6,784 nucleotides of DNA. Origin: Candidatus Binatia bacterium. Its GTDB lineage: Bacteria > Desulfobacterota_B > Binatia > UBA9968. The translations under genes were made by a program, and so were the position numbers. Below, in pieces: positions 1 to 6,335 of the stretch. Below the pieces are notes generated by a model. It made no database searches. It worked only from the letters and a program-made list of their open reading frames with translations, and was not told the DNA's origin. Location of the stretch: the NCBI GenBank assembly GCA_025922795.1, contig JAICHC010000159.1, positions 1 through 6,784 on the forward strand. Reading direction: 5' to 3'. How positions within the stretch are numbered: the stretch's first letter is position 1; each line of letters starts with the position of its first letter.

Positions 1-359
1 CGCGACACCTGCGAGGCGCCTTGAATCTTAAGCTCACGCACGTAGGGCTTTTCTTTAACCGCATAGGTGAGTACGCCGTCGGCCGAGAGCTCGGCATGCA
101 CATCATCGAAAAAGCCCATCCGATAGATCGCCTTCACATCCTGTTCGACCGTGGCAGAATTGAAAGGCTCGCCGGGACGGCTTTTCAAATGCAATCGAAT
201 GCCGTCGTCTTCGACGCGCAAATTACCGGAAATTTTTACGTCCTTGAGTAGAACTTTTTCCTGACCCCAGGATTTGACGGTGAGACCGGCACTCACAACC
301 AATGCCAATAAAACGCAACCCAAACTCGGAACGGTTTTTCCGCCGTGGTTAGATGTCAT
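1..359 (-). CDS. bamA: BamA outer membrane assembly factor, N-terminal part (cut by the left window edge)
   Basis: The first 119 codons of a BamA/Omp85 protein are visible; the rest runs off the left edge. BamA is the core of the BAM complex, which folds and inserts beta-barrel proteins into the outer membrane. Residues 1-32 look like a Sec signal peptide: a short polar start with Lys8, a hydrophobic core at about 13-28, and a plausible cleavage site after Ser-Trp-Gly (30-32). Residues 35-119 read as the first POTRA domain and the start of the second. Recognisable family pieces are KISGNLRVE (42-50), RPGEPFN (61-67), DVKAIYRMGFFDDV (74-87) and EKPYVRELKIQGA (103-115). The ATG at 357-359 is the only start possible: an in-frame TAG lies a few codons upstream with no start codon between. 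No clear Shine-Dalgarno sequence precedes it. The gene follows lolD after an 89-base AT-rich gap that may hold a promoter. The POTRA motifs and context make the family call firm. Confidence 0.9.
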   Translation of the reverse strand, partial: MTSNHGGKTVPSLGCVLLALVVSAGLTVKSWGQEKVLLKDVKISGNLRVEDDGIRLHLKSRPGEPFNSATVEQDVKAIYRMGFFDDVHAELSADGVLTYAVKEKPYVRELKIQGASQVS

Positions 360-400
360 GGGAAGAAATCGGCTGACCTAAAAGTGCCAATTTTTCTAAT

Positions 401-429
401 TATTTAGCAAACACAGGCAGTTTTGTAAA
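401..429 (-). promoter_or_regulatory. Possible sigma-70-type promoter before bamA
   Basis: Read on the minus strand, TTTACA (424-429) matches the -35 consensus at five of six bases. It is followed after 17 bases by TAAATA (401-406), which is preceded by TGC, an extended -10-like arrangement. The alternative -10, AATAAT (399-404), fits the consensus better but gives a 19-base spacer. The site lies in the AT-rich gap between lolD and bamA, and transcription would start about 35 bases before the bamA ATG. No hairpin with a T-run follows lolD, so bamA may also be read from the upstream operon. This rests on pattern matching alone in AT-rich DNA, so confidence is low. Confidence 0.3.
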
Positions 430-448
430 GGTAATTTCGTAACATTCG

Positions 449-1126
449 TTAACCCAAGAGGAGCTCGCCGTCTTTGAGCTCGGCGCGGCGTCCAATCTTG
501 TCCGCGAATTCGCGATTATGCGTGGCGATGATCAAAGCAATTCGGTTCTCCTCGTTGAGGCGAAATAGCAGATCCTGCACCTCTTCGCCTATGCGCAGGT
601 CCAGCGAACCGGTGGGCTCATCGGCCAGCACCAATCGAGGTTTTAAAATCACCGCGCGCGCCACGGCCACCCGTTGCTGCTCTCCCCCTGAAAGCTTACC
701 CGGTCGGTGGGTCATGCGATCTTTCAAGCCGACCCTCGCTAGCAGCTGCTCCGCCTCGCCGCGCGCTCGGGTCACTTCCATCCCCTGAATCAACGCCGGA
801 AGCATGACATTTTCCAGTGCCGAAAAATCGGGCAAGAGATAATGAAATTGGAAAACAAAGCCGAGCTCGCGATTGCGAAATTGGCACAGCGCCGTCTCGT
901 CATTCAACGGCAGCTCACGGCCGGCATAAAAGATCTTGCCACTGGTCGGCCGATCGAGGGTGCCGAGAACGTGGAGAAGCGTACTCTTGCCGACTCCCGA
1001 CTCACCGACCACTGCCAAACGCTCACCCTCGGCCAAATCCAAATTCAACCCGCGCAAAACATGGATCTCGGCGCCGCCTTCGACAAACGATTTATGTAAG
1101 CCGCGCACCGATAGCAGATTATTCAT
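449..1126 (-). CDS. lolD: LolD, ATP-binding subunit of the lipoprotein-releasing ABC transporter
   Basis: This 225-residue cytoplasmic ABC ATPase powers release of outer-membrane lipoproteins from the inner membrane to the carrier LolA. All nucleotide-binding motifs are intact: Walker A GESGVGKST (41-49, Lys47), Q-loop at Gln93, signature LSGGEQQR (145-152), Walker B LVLADEPTG (165-173, Glu170), D-loop SLD (174-176) and switch His203. The stretch FVFQFHYLLPDF (90-101) after the Q-loop is typical of LolD and separates it from FtsE or generic MacB-type ATPases. The ATG at 1124-1126 is preferred because it overlaps the end of the permease gene by eight bases (ATGAATAA), a layout that favours translational coupling. 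A TTG five codons upstream (1141) is also open but less likely. Length is normal for the family. The gene ends 89 bases before bamA, with no terminator visible. Confidence 0.93.
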   Translation of the reverse strand: MNNLLSVRGLHKSFVEGGAEIHVLRGLNLDLAEGERLAVVGESGVGKSTLLHVLGTLDRPTSGKIFYAGRELPLNDETALCQFRNRELGFVFQFHYLLPDFSALENVMLPALIQGMEVTRARGEAEQLLARVGLKDRMTHRPGKLSGGEQQRVAVARAVILKPRLVLADEPTGSLDLRIGEEVQDLLFRLNEENRIALIIATHNREFADKIGRRAELKDGELLLG

Positions 1127-2366
1127 AGCGGATGATTTCAACCGGATCGAGCTTGGCCGCTTGGCGCGCGGGGTAAATACTCGCCAACAAACAGACCACG
1201 AAGGAGGCGCAGGCCACCAGGACGAAATTGCTCATGTAGATTCGCACCGGAACCGTCGAAATCAGAAACACGCCGTCAGGCAGTTTGAATTGATACTGCG
1301 AAATCAAACCGCAAACGAGCAAGCCCAGGATCACCCCCGAAATCGTACCGACAATGCCGATCAGACATCCCTTGAGCAAAAAGATCCGGCGAATACTCTG
1401 CTGGGTGGCGCCCATGGATCTAAGAATCGCAACATCCTTTTTCTTCTCCATCACGACCATCACCAGTGTGGAGACGATATTGAACGCGCCGATCAGCACC
1501 ATCAGCAGGAGCACCAGGAAATACACCGTCTTTTCCAACTCCAGCGCCGAGAATAAATTGGGCCAGAGCCGGGTCCAGTCCTCGGCAAAATAAGGAAAGC
1601 CGAGTTGACGCTGCAAGCGCTCCGCCACCTCGCGCGACTGGTTAACGTCGCTGACGCGCAGTTCGATACTGGTCACGGCGCCGGGCAGCTCAAAAAACTT
1701 CTGTGCCTCGGCTAGCCCCATGAAGACCAAAGTCGAGTCGATTTCACTCATTCCGGTCCGGAGCACGCCGGTAACCACAAAACGGCGCACTTTGGGAATC
1801 ACGCCAATGGCGGTCGGGCTCCCCAAAGGAGACACCACTTGCACCGCACTGCCTTGGAAGACGCCCAGTTGGTTGGCCAATCGTTCACCCAAGATGATCC
1901 CGGGAAGAAGCACCGTGCGGTCCTCGACGGCGACCGGATGTTGAGTCTCGAGTGCGGCTAAGCTGCCTTCTTTAAGAAAACTTTGGACATTGACCACGTC
2001 GTTCACCCGGTCCGGGTCGACCCCGCGAACTACGACGCCCGAGACGCGCGTGCCCGCCGTCAACATCACCTGCCCATAAATCGTCGGCGAAGCGGCCACA
2101 ACGGCATCTTCGCTCTTCACCTGCTCGACCACTTTTTCATAGTCCTGCATGGGTTCGCCGGATCTCACGATCGCGATATGGGCGTTGATGCCGAGCAAGC
2201 GGTCGCGCAGGGTTTCCTCAAACCCGCTCATCACCGCCATGACGACATTCAACGTCATCACCCCGATCATGACGCCGAGCACAGAAATCACCGTGATCAG
2301 CGAAATGAACGTTTCGCGCCGGCGCGCCTGCAGATAACGCAGGCCGATAAATAATTCGTATTTCAT
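1119..2366 (-). CDS. lolC: LolC/LolE-family permease of the lipoprotein-releasing ABC transporter
   Basis: This 415-residue inner-membrane permease partners LolD in extracting lipoproteins for transfer to LolA. The topology is that of the family. An N-terminal amphipathic start (MKYELFIGLRYL) leads into a first membrane segment at about 20-47. A large periplasmic domain (about 48-280) follows, then three C-terminal segments at about 281-305, 328-356 and 377-398. The cytoplasmic loop MEKKKDVAILRSMGA (306-320) is the conserved coupling region facing the ATPase. The ending YPARQAAKLDPVEIIRYE (398-415) is the usual C-terminus of LolC/E proteins. Only one permease gene is next to lolD, so whether it acts as LolC, LolE or a combined LolF-type subunit cannot be settled here; the symbol lolC is a convention. 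The ATG is 17 bases after the lysS stop. An AGGA lies 13 bases upstream, rather far for a ribosome binding site. The end overlaps lolD by eight bases. Confidence 0.9.
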   Translation of the reverse strand: MKYELFIGLRYLQARRRETFISLITVISVLGVMIGVMTLNVVMAVMSGFEETLRDRLLGINAHIAIVRSGEPMQDYEKVVEQVKSEDAVVAASPTIYGQVMLTAGTRVSGVVVRGVDPDRVNDVVNVQSFLKEGSLAALETQHPVAVEDRTVLLPGIILGERLANQLGVFQGSAVQVVSPLGSPTAIGVIPKVRRFVVTGVLRTGMSEIDSTLVFMGLAEAQKFFELPGAVTSIELRVSDVNQSREVAERLQRQLGFPYFAEDWTRLWPNLFSALELEKTVYFLVLLLMVLIGAFNIVSTLVMVVMEKKKDVAILRSMGATQQSIRRIFLLKGCLIGIVGTISGVILGLLVCGLISQYQFKLPDGVFLISTVPVRIYMSNFVLVACASFVVCLLASIYPARQAAKLDPVEIIRYE

Positions 2367-2383
2367 TCGAATGAAAAGATCCT

Positions 2384-3892
2384 CTATGTGCGCTGCGGGC
2401 GAAGCAACGGGAAAAGAATTACGTCGCGAATTGACGGCGAATCGGTGAACAGCATCACCAGCCGGTCGATGCCGATGCCCTCGCCGGCAGCCGGCGGCAT
2501 GCCGTACTCGAGCGCGCGCACGTAATCGTCATCGATCGGGCTGGCGGTATCGTCGCCGGCTTTGCGCGCTTCCATTTGCTCCAAGAATCGTTGTCGTTGA
2601 TCCGCGGGATCATTGAGTTCGGAGAACGCATTGGCGAGCTCGCGCCCCCCGATATAAAGCTCGAAGCGGTCGACCAGCGCCGGATTTTTTTCGTTTTTGC
2701 GCGCGAGGGGCGACACCTCGATTGGATAGCCGGTGATAAACGTCGGCTGGATCAGCCGCGCCTCGGCGACTTCTTCAAAGACTTCTACAAGAACGTTTCC
2801 GTAGGATGCGCTCAAGTCGACGTGTAGCTGCTTGCGCGCGCAAAATTGCCGGAGTCCTTCTAAACTGCCGAGTTCCTCCTCCTTCGCGCCGCCGTGCGCG
2901 ACGATGGCTTGGGCGATCGACAGGCGGCGCCACGGTGGCGTGAGATCGATCGCGTGATCGCCGTACTTGATTTGCAAGCCGCCACAGACTTCACCGGCCA
3001 ACGCGGCAAAAAGGTCCTCCGTGAGCGCCATCAGATCATCAAAGGTCGCGTAGGCTTGGTAGAACTCAAGCATGGTAAACTCGGGGTTGTGTCGCACCGA
3101 GATGCCTTCGTTGCGAAAGTTTCGGTTGAGCTCGAAGACTCGCTCGAAACCGCCGACCAGCAGCCGCTTCAAAAACAACTCCGGCGCGACCCGTAAATAA
3201 AGATCCATATCGAGGGCATTATGGTGCGTGATGAACGGCCGCGCCGCCGCGCCGCCGGGGATCGCTTGCATCATCGGCGTCTCGACTTCGAGAAAATCGC
3301 GATCTTCGAAAAAGCGCCGGAGTGATCGAACGATTTTGGAGCGCTTTTCAAATACTTGGCGCACCTCCGGATTTACCATCAGGTCGAGATAGCGGTGACG
3401 GTAGCGCGCCTCGACATCCGCTAGGCCGTGCCACTTCTCCGGCAGAGGTCGCAGACACTTGCTCAGCAGCCGAATCTCATGAGCTTCGAGCGTCAGCTCC
3501 TTGGTTCGGGTGCGAAACAGATGGCCCTCGGCGCTGACGATATCCCCCACGTCCAATCCGCGAAACAAACCGTACATCTGTTCGCCGACGGCGTTCTGCT
3601 GGATGTACACCTGCAGACGCCCCCGGCGGTCCTGTAAATGAAAAAATGACGCCTTGCCCATGCGGCGGATCGCCATGATCCGTCCCGCCACTCTGATGTC
3701 GTGCGGCGCCGCTGCGAGAGCTTCGTCGCTCGCCGCAGCAAAACTGGCGGCAATCGCCGACGCCGAAAAAGTGGGTTTGAAGTCGTTCGGATAGACCGGG
3801 ACGCCGGCCGCTTTCAATTTCTCGAGCTTCTGCTTGCGGACTTCTACTTGTTCGCTGCTCTCTTCGCCGGGAGACGGCGCGTTGTCGATCAT
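2384..3892 (-). CDS. lysS: Lysyl-tRNA synthetase, class II
   Basis: This 502-residue cytoplasmic enzyme charges tRNA-Lys with lysine using ATP. Its length is typical of bacterial LysS. A charged, probably helical N-terminus (about 10-30) is followed by the anticodon-binding OB fold, with DIRVAGRIMAIRRMGKASFF at 65-84 and FHLQDRRGRLQVYI at 84-97. The class II catalytic core follows: a motif 1 region with FLEVETPMM (200-208), motif 2 with FELNRNFRNEG (253-263) and RHNPEFTMLEFYQAY (267-281), the lysine-pocket region GGRELANAFSELNDP (415-429), and motif 3 GEGIGIDRLVMLF (470-482). No key residue appears to be missing. The ATG at 3890-3892 is taken as the start. Upstream, the bases GCGATGA place a TGA of another frame over the ATG, so an earlier start in this frame is not supported, and only a weak GTGGGT could serve as ribosome binding site. 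The gene lies 74 bases after metF and 17 bases before the Lol permease gene. Confidence 0.96.
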   Translation of the reverse strand: MIDNAPSPGEESSEQVEVRKQKLEKLKAAGVPVYPNDFKPTFSASAIAASFAAASDEALAAAPHDIRVAGRIMAIRRMGKASFFHLQDRRGRLQVYIQQNAVGEQMYGLFRGLDVGDIVSAEGHLFRTRTKELTLEAHEIRLLSKCLRPLPEKWHGLADVEARYRHRYLDLMVNPEVRQVFEKRSKIVRSLRRFFEDRDFLEVETPMMQAIPGGAAARPFITHHNALDMDLYLRVAPELFLKRLLVGGFERVFELNRNFRNEGISVRHNPEFTMLEFYQAYATFDDLMALTEDLFAALAGEVCGGLQIKYGDHAIDLTPPWRRLSIAQAIVAHGGAKEEELGSLEGLRQFCARKQLHVDLSASYGNVLVEVFEEVAEARLIQPTFITGYPIEVSPLARKNEKNPALVDRFELYIGGRELANAFSELNDPADQRQRFLEQMEARKAGDDTASPIDDDYVRALEYGMPPAAGEGIGIDRLVMLFTDSPSIRDVILFPLLRPQRT

Positions 3893-3966
3893 CGCATACC
3901 CACATTCTCGCCCGGCGTCATCGGCACAACGAGTTTTTCAACCTGGACGCTGAAACCGGGAAAGGA

Positions 3967-4830
3967 TTACAAACCAAGATTCTTGCAGATCGCTTGCACG
4001 GAGTAGGCTTTATTGAGCGAATAGAAATGCACTCCCGGCACGCCGAATGTGATCAATTGCTCGCACTGGCGCGACGCGTACTCGATACCCATCTCCACCG
4101 CTGCGCCGTCGTCGTTCTCGACCTTCGCCAGTTCTTTATCCAGCTTGGGCGGAATCTTCGAGCAGCATAGCGCGGCGAAACGCCGCACCTGCGGCGCCGA
4201 AAGAATCGGCAACACTCCCGGCACGATCGGAACCGTCATGCCGAGTTTCCTGAGATCCTCGACAAAGCGAAAATAATCGTCATTGTCAAAAAACAACTGA
4301 GTAATCACCGCGGCTGCGCCGGCGTCGACCTTTTCTTTGAGAAATCGTAGATCGGCTGCCCGGCTGGCGGCGCGCGGATGACACTCGGGAAAGCCGGCAA
4401 CCGCGACGGAAAAACATCCAAAGCCCGTGGCCTCCCGTACCAGCTCGATGGCGTGATGAAAACCATCGGGATGAGGGCGCCAATCGGTCATGCCTTGGGG
4501 CGGATCGCCGCCGAGGGCCAACACGTTTTCGATGCCCTTTTCCTTGAGCCGGGCAAGAATCGCGCGAGCCTCCATTTTGGACTGGCCGACCACGGTCAGG
4601 TGACACATGACCTCCAGGCCGCATTCGCTGTGGATGGATTCAACCAAACCTACGGTCTTATCGCGCGTGCTTCCGCCCGCCCCGTACGTGACAGAACAAA
4701 AGCCAGGATTGAGCCTCTTGATGATGGCGATTTCGCTAAAGAGGTTTTCCTCGCCCTTTTCTGTCTTTGGAGGAAAGAACTCAACCGAGAGGGTCAACCC
4801 AGATCGGGCATAGAGGTCGGCCAGCTTCAC
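3967..4830 (-). CDS. metF: Methylenetetrahydrofolate reductase
   Basis: MetF is a flavin (FAD) enzyme that reduces 5,10-methylene-tetrahydrofolate to 5-methyl-tetrahydrofolate, the methyl donor for methionine synthesis. The 287-residue product matches the bacterial single-domain form (about 290). Visible family motifs are VEFFPPKT (16-23) with the catalytic Glu17 (equivalent to E. coli Glu28), CSVTYGAGGSTRDKT (45-59), ENVLALGGDPP (101-111) with Asp109 (equivalent to E. coli Asp120), KVDAGAAAVITQLFFD in the middle, and the C-terminal HFYSLNKA. A GTG start at 4828-4830 is chosen because AAGGA lies five bases upstream. A TTG at 4848 would add six residues, but its purine-rich stretch abuts the codon with no spacing. 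The gene sits 96 bases after the globin gene. A weak promoter-like pair lies in that gap, so metF may start its own transcript. No S-box or other riboswitch fold is apparent in the short leader. Confidence 0.94.
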   Translation of the reverse strand: MKLADLYARSGLTLSVEFFPPKTEKGEENLFSEIAIIKRLNPGFCSVTYGAGGSTRDKTVGLVESIHSECGLEVMCHLTVVGQSKMEARAILARLKEKGIENVLALGGDPPQGMTDWRPHPDGFHHAIELVREATGFGCFSVAVAGFPECHPRAASRAADLRFLKEKVDAGAAAVITQLFFDNDDYFRFVEDLRKLGMTVPIVPGVLPILSAPQVRRFAALCCSKIPPKLDKELAKVENDDGAAVEMGIEYASRQCEQLITFGVPGVHFYSLNKAYSVQAICKNLGL

Positions 4831-4835
4831 GCAAA

Positions 4836-4840
4836 TCCTT
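4836..4840 (-). promoter_or_regulatory. Ribosome binding site that supports the GTG start of metF
   Basis: On the minus strand the bases read AAGGA, followed by five bases and then GTG at 4828-4830. This decides against the longer TTG-initiated reading of metF at 4848, which has no properly spaced purine-rich site. Confidence 0.6.
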
Positions 4841-4926
4841 GATGACAACCTTCGGCGTTACACACTCTTAGCACAACGTTTTGCGACCGACAATTGCCGG
4901 GTTGCTGAATCAGCCTTTTTCCGTAC

Positions 4927-5337
4927 TTATCCCCTGTTCACCCGCTTGCGCGCGGCGATGGGATCGCACTCGGAACCGCATTCGGGAGTGATCAACGGTC
5001 GTAACGCATCCGTGTGATGAAGTATAGCCGATTTAATTTCGTCCGGCACTTCAAAAAAGTCCAGCGTTTCGTTGAGAATCTGGCGACGGCGAGCAAAATG
5101 GCCGCCCATGATCGGATGGTTTGCATGCACCTTTTCGAGCGGCCGACCTCGATAAACGACCTCCGCGCCGAGAGAACCGGCGGCGAGCTGAAATTCCAAT
5201 TCCTTGAGACGGCGGCGGTCGGCGTTGCGAAAGAAAAATCCGATCATGCGATCGGCGAAGACGCGATCGACGAACGTATCGATGATCTCGCGCAGCCGGC
5301 TTTCGCCGCCCAGCTTTTCAAACAGACTCTGATCCAT
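4927..5337 (-). CDS. Truncated hemoglobin, group 1-like, with unusual distal pocket and Cys-containing tail
   Basis: This 136-residue protein has the short 2-on-2 globin pattern. It starts with SLFEKLGGESRLREII (4-19), then has FVDRVFADRMIGFFF (22-36) as helix B and following, and ends its haem region with KVHANHPIMGGHF (69-81). His80, in the HF pair, is the expected proximal haem ligand. Compared from memory with Mycobacterium tuberculosis trHbN, the helix B position usually held by Tyr (B10) is Val23, and the E11 Gln position is Glu48, so the usual O2-stabilising pair appears absent. The tail carries Cys120 and Cys124 in a CxxxC arrangement. The likely role is binding O2 or NO, or redox sensing; the ligand is not known. 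The ATG at 5337 is chosen because the globin domain begins there. A GTG at 5394 overlaps the upstream stop codon and would add 19 residues. Neither start has a clear ribosome binding site. The gene follows the Fe-S assembly genes closely. Confidence 0.78.
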   Translation of the reverse strand: MDQSLFEKLGGESRLREIIDTFVDRVFADRMIGFFFRNADRRRLKELEFQLAAGSLGAEVVYRGRPLEKVHANHPIMGGHFARRRQILNETLDFFEVPDEIKSAILHHTDALRPLITPECGSECDPIAARKRVNRG

Positions 5338-5390
5338 GAAATTAGCTAGAACTCGCTGATCAGCGGATTTGAGGGAGAACCTTCCAAACC

Positions 5391-5711
5391 TCACATCATG
5401 CCGAGCTGCAGGCGCGCCGCCTCAGACATTTTGCTCGGGTCCCACGGCGGCTCCCACACCAGGTCGATTTTGGCATCGCTGACCCCCGACACAGCCCGAA
5501 TTTTGCTCTCCACTTCGGCCGGCAATGACTGCACGGCGGGACAATGAGGCGAGGTCAGTGTCATCTGGATCGTAACCGCGCCTTCGGAGCTTACTTTCAC
5601 ATCGTAAATCAAGCCCAATTCGTAGATGTTCACCGGAATTTCCGGATCGAAGCAGGTGCGCAACGCCTCGAGGATTTCTGCTTCAACAATTGTCTGGTTG
5701 ATACTCTCCAT
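5391..5711 (-). CDS. Stand-alone DUF59/MIP18-family protein associated with Fe-S cluster assembly (SUF-associated)
   Basis: This 106-residue protein is a single DUF59 (MIP18/PaaD-like) domain of the kind found in SUF operons, where such proteins help mature Fe-S proteins; the exact step is unsettled in the family. The domain shows CFDPEIPVNIYELGLIYDV (20-38), MTLTSPHCPA (50-59) and the end DLVWEPPWDPSKMS (83-96). Cys57, in the TSPHCP segment, is the conserved reactive position of the family. Cys20 precedes the DPEIP motif. The protein resembles the C-terminal domain of SufT encoded just upstream, with an identical CFDPEIPVNI, suggesting tandem duplication. The ATG at 5709-5711 lies 42 bases after the sufT stop, with only weak GA-rich sequence before it. 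At the other end the TGA overlaps a possible GTG start of the globin gene. The family call is secure; the precise function is inferred from neighbours. Confidence 0.9.
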   Translation of the reverse strand: MESINQTIVEAEILEALRTCFDPEIPVNIYELGLIYDVKVSSEGAVTIQMTLTSPHCPAVQSLPAEVESKIRAVSGVSDAKIDLVWEPPWDPSKMSEAARLQLGMM

Positions 5712-5753
5712 AGATCACTGCACTCTCATAGCTCGACGCTCTTTGAAAGGAAC

Positions 5754-6305
5754 CTACTCAATACCCAGCTGATGCTTGGCCTTGGGGGAAATCATGCTTT
5801 GATTCCACGGCGGGTCCCAAACCAAGTCGACATCGGCCTCACTCACCCCGGGAACCGCGAGCAGTTTTTTCCTGATATCTTCCTTCAAAAACTGGCCCAT
5901 GCCGCAACCTTGCGCGGTCAATGTAAAGCGCACCGTGGCCTTGTGGCCGCCACTGCCGAGCGCTTCTGCACGGCAATCGTAGATCAGACCGAGATCGACG
6001 ATATTGACCGGAATCTCGGGGTCGAAACAGGACCGCAATTGACTCCACACGCGTTCCTCGACGGATTCTTCAGGGTTAGCCGCTTCGCCGTACGCCGCAA
6101 AACCGCCTGGCGTCATGCCGAGCACCTCGGCATCCGCACCGTCGATCCGGACCATGAAGCCGTGATCGGTCATTAATGTAAAACCGCCGCCGAGCGCCTG
6201 GGTGACCCACACAGTTGAGCCGGCGGTGAGTGTCACCCTTTCACCGCTTGGTATCATGATCGCTGCACAGTCGCGTTTGAGAGTGATCGGTTTTTCATCC
6301 GTCAT
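5754..6305 (-). CDS. sufT: SufT, Fe-S cluster assembly protein with C-terminal DUF59 domain
   Basis: This 183-residue protein matches the long SufT form. Residues about 1-65 form an N-terminal domain with IPSGERVTLTAGSTVWVTQALGG-type sequence (18-40, a small beta-rich region judging by composition). A linker at about 66-85 precedes a DUF59/MIP18 domain (about 86-183). The DUF59 part has CFDPEIPVNIVDLGLIYD (93-110), LTAQGCGMG (129-137) with the conserved Cys134, and DLVWDPPWNQSMIS (160-173). SufT proteins act as auxiliary factors in Fe-S protein maturation, shown for Staphylococcus aureus SufT; transfer of that role here is inference. The ATG at 6303-6305 is preferred over a TTG at 6335 because AAGGGAG ends seven bases before it. 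The gene lies 30 bases after sufU and 42 bases before its DUF59 paralogue, consistent with one operon. Confidence 0.93.
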   Translation of the reverse strand: MTDEKPITLKRDCAAIMIPSGERVTLTAGSTVWVTQALGGGFTLMTDHGFMVRIDGADAEVLGMTPGGFAAYGEAANPEESVEERVWSQLRSCFDPEIPVNIVDLGLIYDCRAEALGSGGHKATVRFTLTAQGCGMGQFLKEDIRKKLLAVPGVSEADVDLVWDPPWNQSMISPKAKHQLGIE

Positions 6306-6312
6306 AGCCAGG

Positions 6313-6319
6313 CTCCCTT
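6313..6319 (-). promoter_or_regulatory. Strong ribosome binding site fixing the start of sufT
   Basis: The minus strand reads AAGGGAG with a seven-base spacer to the ATG at 6303-6305. It lies in the 30-base gap after the sufU stop and rules against the longer TTG start at 6335, which would place this site inside the coding region. Confidence 0.7.
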
Positions 6320-6335
6320 TGGAAAGCTTGTTCAA

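Noticed and set aside
360..390. GGCACTT resembling a sigma-E -35 box (GGAACTT) before bamA
   Set aside because: No matching -10 box lies at the right spacing, and the start site would fall at or inside the bamA coding region.
436..453. Short direct repeat TTCGTAAC / TTCGTTAAC at the end of lolD
   Set aside because: It is two copies of about eight bases in AT-rich DNA and partly inside the lolD stop region; chance is the simplest explanation.
936..1556. 206-codon open frame on the plus strand
   Set aside because: It lies antisense to lolD and the Lol permease gene, both clear by motif. Its product is rich in His, Gln, Asn and Arg with no domain pattern, as expected for a shadow frame.
3477..3905. 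142-codon minus-strand frame over the lysS N-terminus
   Set aside because: It overlaps the lysS OB-fold region in another frame. The Arg- and Gly-rich product looks like an out-of-frame reading of GC-rich coding DNA.
4865..4893. Promoter-like pair TTGTCG / TAAGAG with a 17-base spacer upstream of metF
   Set aside because: Only four of six and three of six bases match the consensus. The position is suitable, but the match is too weak to list as a feature.
4831..4926. Possible SAM riboswitch or other leader before metF
   Set aside because: The gap is only 96 bases and shows no paired stems with the conserved pieces of an S-box or similar fold.
5544..6176. 210-codon open frame on the plus strand
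   Set aside because: It is antisense to the DUF59 gene and sufT, which are secure. The translated product shows no recognisable motif, and its start has no ribosome binding site that I can see.
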